A stretch of 64,000 bases of DNA from Brachypterus glaber (Eukaryota; Arthropoda; Insecta; Coleoptera; Kateretidae), in assembly GCA_958510825.1 (NCBI GenBank), contig OY294052.1, positions 4,733,816 through 4,797,815 on the forward strand, read 5' to 3'. The position numbers were made by a program, and so were the translations under genes. Below the pieces are notes generated by a model. The model saw only the letters and a list, made by a program, of their open reading frames with translations, did not search any database and had not been told where the DNA came from. The stretch's first letter is position 1; every line of letters starts with the position of its first letter. This document shows positions 57,848 through 64,000 of the stretch, piece by piece.

Positions 57848-60800
57848 TCAAGCAACGTAGGTGTACACTTTTCTATCTTCAGGAGTACGGGCCAGATATT
57901 CTCTCTCGATCAGACCTTCGATTCTTTTCTTAATGATAACAGGAGAAGGTAAAAATCTACTTTTTAGTTGTTCTGTTACTTCAGTTACTAAATTATTATG
58001 CGCCATTCGTTTTCGAGATTTCATTATTCTTACGATTGCTGCTTCGATTTCATGTTTTCTGTCTTCGTCTACTTTATTCCTTGTTTCTCTCCTTTCGGGT
58101 TCACTCTCTCCTTTAGCCGCCACAGTTTGAATCTTCACCCTATGCAACTTACTAGTAAATGAATCATTTACGTAAAACTCATGTGTGGACTCTATTTCTT
58201 TAGTTTTGGGATTTTTTATTAAAATTCTCTGTGTTGCTTTTCCCATGGCTAAAGACTGTAGGGCTCGTATCAAATCCCTTTCGGGTATATCTGATTCATT
58301 TAGTATTTCCTCATATGAAAGTTTATCGTGGTTGTTAAACAACATTAAAACTACCATTTGGTACGTTGAGACCTGGATAATATGTTTGCGGGGGCCGGAA
58401 CGAGTTGAAATGAGACTGGTTGATGAAGAGCATGCGCCATCTTTGTCGCTTTCCTCTTTTTTGGGACCATAAAACACTGCGTTTAGATCCGCGTTGCCCA
58501 GTTGGGGCTGTAGTGTGAGTTGTCTGCCACTGTGTTTGCCCAGATAAAATCTGAAAAGTACGACGTAAAACATTAAATGTTTATTATTCCATCAATCTAT
58601 TTTCTAATCATCATGATTAGAAAATAGATTGATGGAATAATAAATTAATATTTTTATAATTTTGTTTAAAATTAAAAATTTCTGTTCTGTTCTGTTCTTT
58701 CGAATAAAAATAAATATATAAATATGGAATCATTATATGGTTACGAAATTTTAAATGTTGAATAGTGATCTACAGTTTGGCAAAGCAATAAGCGAGAAAA
58801 AAGGATTCGCGAAAACTCTAGAACAGCACATCGGGAGAAAACTCTAGAACAGCCCAGAGACGCGAAAACTCTAGAAGGTTCCATGCTGTGCATATAAGTT
58901 AGCAGGCGCGCGCGAGACGTCAGTGAGTAAGTCAGTCAAGTAGCAAAGTTCTGAAAGCATTAAAAATTGTTCTGAAGTGTTATTTAAGTATTGTAAAGTT
59001 GTGTTATTGTTAAATAAGTGTTTCTAAATATATGTTTTGTGTGAACTCGGATTACGTAACAATATAAAGGGTTTAATCATAAATATCTGATCTACTTACC
59101 TGCGAAAACATTCAAATGCAGCCAAAGGAACAGCGGGGATGTGACATTTTGGCGTGGCGCTCTGCGTTGGCCAAAACCCTGTGGTCAAAACCCTCATGAA
59201 CAAGTCCACACCTCCCAAAGTATTCTACAAAAATAATGTTTTACTCGAGGGGCAAACCACTACAAAATATTTGTAAAAAAAAATATTTTTTACTGAGAAG
59301 GAAGAGTTATTTGCACTCCTAATAGAGGTAAGTGAAATTTTCTGTGTGAGGTCGTATTTTGTGGACCGAAGCGGACCTGAGGTCCATAAACACGACCGAA
59401 GACAGAAAAAAACTTATCTGCGAGTAGCGCATTACGTTTTTCTCACTACCAAGTAGTTAAAATTTTATTTTATTAAAAATAATTTTGACATTTATATACG
59501 TGATAATTCAAAAAATCATTTTTTATGGAATTACTCTATAAAATTAAAAATAGTAGTCTTGTGTCTAGACCCCCTGCGCTAAGTGTCGGACACTGTCCTT
59601 GCGCGGTAAATCGTTTTTTCTGTCTTTAGTTATGGTTTTGTTGTCAGTGTTATATATGATGGTGGTCAACCAATGCATAAATTAAGTAGCGCCATCTAAG
59701 TACTGCCCAAAGAACTTTTACCTCAAGAAGTAATTTCAGACCAATATTTATGAAGGTGTCATCTTTTCGTTTGTTTATTTACTAACAGAAACGCGATACA
59801 GCTTTGTGGTGTAAAATGTAGATGTCGCTAGTCGACTTTCAGGCTACCTAGTAGCGATGTTGGGTATTTTCCACCTTATCATGAATTCAAATCATTATAG
59901 TTAAATTAAAAATGTAAAAAACTTTATTGTGTATACTATAATTATGTTTAATAATATAGTATATTTAAATCTATTAAAATTAAACTACTAGTTCATATAA
60001 AACTCATACAGAACTAATGTTTATTAAAATTTACAATAAAAAATCCAAGTATATGTTTCCAATCGGCAACACTGTACCCCTGTCAGTCATTTTACGACAT
60101 TAGACTGTGAGTTTACACATTCTTTCTCTCTCTCTTTACGCGTAAGTGTAAACAATAGTCACCCCCCACCAGCCCCTCAACGTAGTTGGTTCACGCTTCA
60201 AACAAAGCATACGGTAGATTTCATCATATTCCTTCTTGAGGTAAAAGTTCTTTGGTACTGCCACATCAGTTGTACCGCCGAGAAGTAATTTATTACGTAC
60301 TTAAATTTTTTTTTGTCTATGTTAAAAATATACCGAATATACAAAGTGATGTAAAAGTTGTACTTTGGTGTTTTCAAAATATACCATATATTTCTTGAAT
60401 AAATTACAAAGGCTAATTCACTCAGAAAATAAACATTTCTTAACTAAACTGGATTCCACCATCATATCATCGGCATATATTTTTTTAATTCTTACCTCTG
60501 ATTTTGTTATAAATTCCTTAAATTCTTCCATAATAGTATTTGATACAGTCATATCCTTAAACATTCCTTCCAATTTCGACGTAAACTGACACCCGCACTC
60601 CGTCTAAAAACCAAAAAAAATTCAAATAAATTAAAAACATTCAAAAATGCCCTAGGTACCAACAGATTTAGGGGAAATCCTCAAACAACAACAGATACAT
60701 GGCGTGCAGTTTTCCAAATAAAACTTCATTTGAGACAGTTTCCTTGAAAAATAAAATATATAATTTAAGGTCGTTGAAACTGATAAGTTATCTTACAATT

Positions 60801-63800
60801 TGGCAAGAATTTTGAAGCCGAGTACAACTTTTTTACGAGAAATTTAGGCATATGACGAAATATTCATCCTCACATTAAGCTGTGAGGCATGAGGGTTCAT
60901 CCATTTCTATAATAAGAACGTTTCGCGATAACATCTCCTCAATTCGTTTACAGGGGGAACCACTCTCCTGTACAATATTAAAAAATAAGAGCAAAGAAGA
61001 TATTAGGGTCCTTTTAAACAAAAAAAATTATATACAGTTGAAACACTATAACTCGAAACTCAAGGGACTGCGAAATTAGTTCGAACTAGATGAAACGTTG
61101 CAAGCACCCTGTCAAAACATCGACACTATTGTACACTAGAGACATGTAGTTTGCAAATTTCAAACTAGGTGTTTTGTTTGATTTTAAATTCTGTATCTTT
61201 AAAACATTATATTCTAGCACAAAACTGTATATAACATTTTTTATAGGGCTTAAAAAGAGCTTTTATTTAAAATATAATTTTTTGAAATCGGGTTATACAT
61301 ATGCGAGATATGCTAAAAAAACCTTTTACTGCTTTAAACGCTAATATCTCGAAAACAATACGTTTTAGGAAAACGTTGTTTATAACATTTTTTGAGAAAT
61401 TTAAAATTATCTTTTATATAAGTGCTAAATTAACCAAATACAATAGTAATTGCCTTAATTATAAACAAAAAAAACGCTAAAAATAGGAGTTTTACCCTAT
61501 TTTTACCCCCTTACCCCCAATCGTTTACCCCCAAGTTCGAGTTATGGAGTTTCCACTTTATAATTTTTTTCCACCATAGACAAGAAAAACTTTCTAGAGT
61601 TTTTTTTATTCGAAAGGACCCCTAATTAATATATCAAGTTTTACTGTACCTTTAGTTTTGATATCATATTCTTTTCCCAATCATCACTGACAGATTTATT
61701 TAGTAACAAACGTTTAGCCAAATGCTGTTTGTAATATCTTTCAAAAACATCTTTTTCTTGCAGGAACCTGAACAGAACCATTGATTTGTCCAGCACTTGT
61801 TCAATTTCTTGTTCAGTCATCTAAAAAAAAAATTAAATTATGTATCTTAAAAATTTGGCCCTTAAAACATGAATATACAGGGTAATTCAGAAATAGGTTC
61901 TAGAAATTTAAGAGGTTACGTTAAAAAATATGAAAAAAAGGGTACATCTAAAAAGTAGTTTTGATTTAATATTTCTGGAACCACAGTAAAAAAAATTTGC
62001 ACATGCCTTAACATTCATAAAGGCTATCATTTCATCTAATTTTTATTTACTAGTTTTAACCAGGAAAGTGCAAAATGGGGGGGGGAGGCGATTTTTTGAC
62101 ATTTTCTCAATGAAATATTAATCTCTGATTAATAGGTGATTTCAATCATAATATTTTTAAACATAATTTCGTTACATTTATTTATAAAATAGTTATCTTT
62201 TTAGGTGGCCCTAAATATTTTTCGTGTAATATGCTGTTATACTTCGATAAATACGTTTACCTCTCAGAAAAACTTTATATTTAGTTAGTTAATATTTATT
62301 TACACATTCAGAATCTTAAAATATTTTTTCAATTCTAGTACAGCGTTGCCAGACTTCCTATAATTTTGACTTTTGGGGGATATTTTTTTAAACTTATTAT
62401 AGAAATAATAAATAATTATCAAAACTAGGCACATAGCTGTCTGAAATAAGTATTTTCTACTATAGCTTACATATTAATAATGGAAATTTAAAAAATATTT
62501 AAAGTTAGAATAAGGTTAGAAAAAGGTTAGAATTTAATTGGGAAACTAACGTTAGATTTATGTATTTTATAACGTTTTTGCCAAACGTTAGTTTTTAAGG
62601 TTAGATTTATATATCTTATAACGTTTTTGTCGAACGTTGGTTTTTAAGGTTAGATTTATATACTTTATAACGTTTTTGTATAACGTTTGACACTAAACAT
62701 AAAAATGTCACTAATCTAATGTTATGTTAAGTTAGATTTATGTACTTTTCTACCAGGGTGTATTACATAAAAAGTACCCTTTTAATGTATTTTTTACTAA
62801 AGAATCATATTTGATTGAGAAAATGTTAAAAAATCTAGAGGTAAAAAAGTTTGGGACAAAAAAGTGACATCTTCTACATCGGACTACAAGTAATAATACT
62901 TAACCCAAGTAACTAGCTAAGAATAAGCTACGTCAATCATACTTACTCCTTTTACACCCTTTTTCAACTTGTCGTCAATGAAAAGCGAAAGATATTCCGG
63001 CGATTTCGGATTCAAATTCAAGAAATGTTCGAAATCAGACGCAATCATGTGCTTGAATATTTTGTCATTGTTGAACGAATTCTTCAGGAAATGATCAAAC
63101 CCGTCTTTGAGATCCAAAAGACTTTGGACGAAGGTGATGGCGTTCGTTGCAGTCTGTTGGTCTTCTTCTTGCACCAAAGCCTTGCCTTGCTCCCTCAGGT
63201 ACTGACTCACGCAGTCGGCCATTGTTTTTAGACCTTCCGCGACCCGGCCAAAGAGTTTGTACATGCAGGCCAAGTCGTCGGTTTTTTGGTGCTTTAACAT
63301 GTGGACCACGCCAGAATTTTCCATCTAAAAATAAAGTTAATCACGTTTTATAGGCTATGTTAATGGAGCTTTCTACAACTAGAATTATGAAACAAAAGAC
63401 GTCTACCCTATCTCTATCTCATTTGTGCTACACTTTCCAGCCAACCAAATAAATACTGTATTTGTTTTTCATACAACAAATACAGTATTTATTTGGTTGG
63501 CCGGAAAGTGTAACACTGAGCGGCACAAACGAACATAGCTAATGTGAATCTGTAGAATAAGATAATTCTACTAAAATTTAGATGGCGCCAGTAATTTCTT
63601 TAATAAAAATAATATAGTTACACTTTTCGCCCGGCCAAGTAAATATTGTATTTGTTCAACAAAGAACAAATACAGAATTTGTTTGGTTGTGTGGAAGTGG
63701 GAGTGTATGTATGTCTTCTATCCTTTTTGGGTAGAACTTTAGTCCCTGTCTAATCTAACGGCCATTTATGCTTTTACAACGTTGGGCGCCATTTGTAACA

Positions 63801-64000
63801 AAGTTGTTTGTATGGTTTGTATTTGTTTAAAAATTATACGGTATTTAGGGTCCCCACTGATTTTACTTTTAAAAGAGAAGGTATATTTTAAGTTAATACC
63901 TCTACGATGGTTTTCATATGTTTTTTAATCAGTTCTTCTTCAACGACTTCCACAATTCTGGGTTCTGTTGAATCGTCCAGATAGTGTTTGGCACGGTCGG
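57848..64000 (-). CDS. CUL3: Cullin-3, C-terminal two thirds (5' end outside window)
   Basis: Exons (5' to 3') 64000-63900 (partial), 63324-62947, 61820-61650, 60603-60496, 59224-59100 and 58550-57848 join in frame to 527 residues ending in TGA. CUL3 is the scaffold of BTB-adaptor ubiquitin ligases; its C-terminal half binds RBX1. Clear family words: [72 protein letters not shown] and the C-terminal winged helix. The NEDD8 acceptor lysine is present in [10 protein letters not shown], 57th residue from the C-terminus, as in the family. About 240 N-terminal residues, including the BTB-binding repeats, are beyond position 64000. Introns contain several transposons. Confidence 0.96.
58580..58644. 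repeat. Perfect 32-bp-arm hairpin in the last CUL3 intron
   Basis: Arms 58580-58611 and 58613-58644 are exact reverse complements around a single C. The element starts 29 bases on the intron side of the last-exon acceptor (exon edge at 58550), so in the pre-mRNA the hairpin sits just upstream of the 3' splice site, where the branch point is expected. Confidence 0.9.
58739..59061 (+). mobile_element. Probable solo LTR (gypsy-like) with TSD ATAT, in a CUL3 intron
   Basis: A 323-bp unit starts GGTTACGAAA (one change from the TGTTACG expected of an LTR) and ends ATTACGTAACA. ATAT flanks both sides (58735-58738 and 59062-59065). Inside are a TATA-like box (GCATATAAG, 58899) and an initiator-like CAGTGAGTAAGTCAGT about 25 bases on. 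Three spaced copies of GAAAACTCTAGAA (about 58813, 58838 and 58864) precede the TATA box. Antisense to CUL3. No internal coding region remains. Confidence 0.65.
59708..60254 (-). mobile_element. hAT-like MITE, second copy, 8-bp TSD GTACTGCC
   Basis: Ends CAAAGAACTTTTACCTCAAG and CTTGAGGTAAAAGTTCTTTG bound 547 bp. The perfect 8-bp duplication GTACTGCC occupies 59700-59707 and 60255-60262. The interior is an inverted copy of 35619-36147, including the ATTTCATCATATTCCTTCTTGA segment. It lies in a CUL3 intron. Confidence 0.88.
61086..61545 (+). repeat. Dispersed repeat (GATGAAACGTTGCAAGC family), partial copy
   Basis: Matches 16002-16440 from ATGAAACGTTGCAAGCACCC through TAGGGCTTAAAAAGAGCTTT to CCCCTTACCCCCAATCGTTT, in a CUL3 intron. 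The right part of the family is absent. Confidence 0.7.
61877..61990 (+). repeat. TACAGGGTAATTCAG fragment (TACAGGGTG family)
   Basis: TACAGGGTAATTCAGAAATA, then AAATTTAAGAGGTTACGTTA and AATATGAAAAAAAG, follow the TIR of the 14733 family. No right terminus is seen. Confidence 0.5.
62510..62755 (+). repeat. Tandem GGTTAGATTTATATA...TATAACGTTTTTG repeat
   Basis: About three 55-60-bp units containing AAGGTTAGATTTATATA and TTATAACGTTTTTG, followed by TAGATTTATGTACTTTTCTA and CCAGGGTG. Related in word content to 40716-40963. It lies in a CUL3 intron. Confidence 0.65.
63362..63766 (-). mobile_element. Six-copy AATGG...CCATT element, copy 6
   Basis: Reverse orientation in a CUL3 intron, 37 bases from the 62947-63324 exon. 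The right end lacks the GGGAGAAAT segment next to the terminal CCATT that the other copies have. Confidence 0.85.

Noticed and set aside
58185..58472. Plus-strand ORFs over the last CUL3 exon
   Set aside because: Antisense shadows of the conserved cullin C-terminal coding sequence.
62917..62946. Extension of the CUL3 exon beyond the donor at 62946
   Set aside because: The cullin match stops at GVKG, where a GTAAGT donor follows. The remaining residues are intron read-through.
1..64000. CRISPR arrays, phage defence, operons or other prokaryotic systems
   Set aside because: All confident genes are spliced eukaryotic genes. The tandem repeats are minisatellites or transposon internal repeats without spacer structure.

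Overview
This is an animal genome fragment, almost certainly from an insect and most probably a beetle. The genes are split by introns with GT/AG borders, the DNA is AT-rich, and the proteins match insect versions of conserved eukaryotic genes. The beetle assignment rests on the general look of the esterases and the density of small transposons; I could not test it. A 200-base run of N at 630-829 is a scaffold gap.

Layout. (1) 830-3140, minus: 5' part of the ribosome-biogenesis gene RRP5/PDCD11, cut by the gap. (2) 3356-8446, plus: complete seven-exon aldo-keto reductase of the L-galactose-dehydrogenase-like type, head-to-head with RRP5 across about 215 bases. (3) 8447-21469: a gene desert filled with small DNA transposons. 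(4) 21470-28964 and 34064-44405, plus: two tandem secreted carboxylesterases, each rebuilt here as ten exons with the same intron phases. (5) 47776-54087, minus: complete six-exon RCC2 (TD-60), convergent with the second esterase. (6) 54311-54538, plus: a doubtful 75-codon membrane-protein ORF. (7) 57848-64000, minus: the C-terminal two thirds of Cullin-3, running off the window end.

The genes do not form one pathway. RRP5, RCC2 and CUL3 are housekeeping genes (pre-rRNA processing, mitotic centromere and small-GTPase signalling, ubiquitin ligase scaffold). The AKR and the esterases are small-molecule metabolism genes, and the esterase pair is a local tandem duplication.

Most of the remaining DNA is non-autonomous mobile elements. 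I could define many from inverted termini, target-site duplications (TSDs), nested insertions and copies shared between distant positions. The most striking set is seven palindromic or foldback elements with CCC...GGG ends and 2-bp TSDs, five of them with CCCA-type ends. Others are a six-copy family of about 410 bp with internal hairpins, a hAT-like pair with perfect 8-bp TSDs, TTAA-flanked MITEs, a probable solo LTR with a 4-bp TSD, and a duplicated segment upstream of the second esterase that preserves an empty insertion site. I found no transposase or reverse transcriptase ORF, CRISPR array or prokaryotic feature, and no new multi-gene system.
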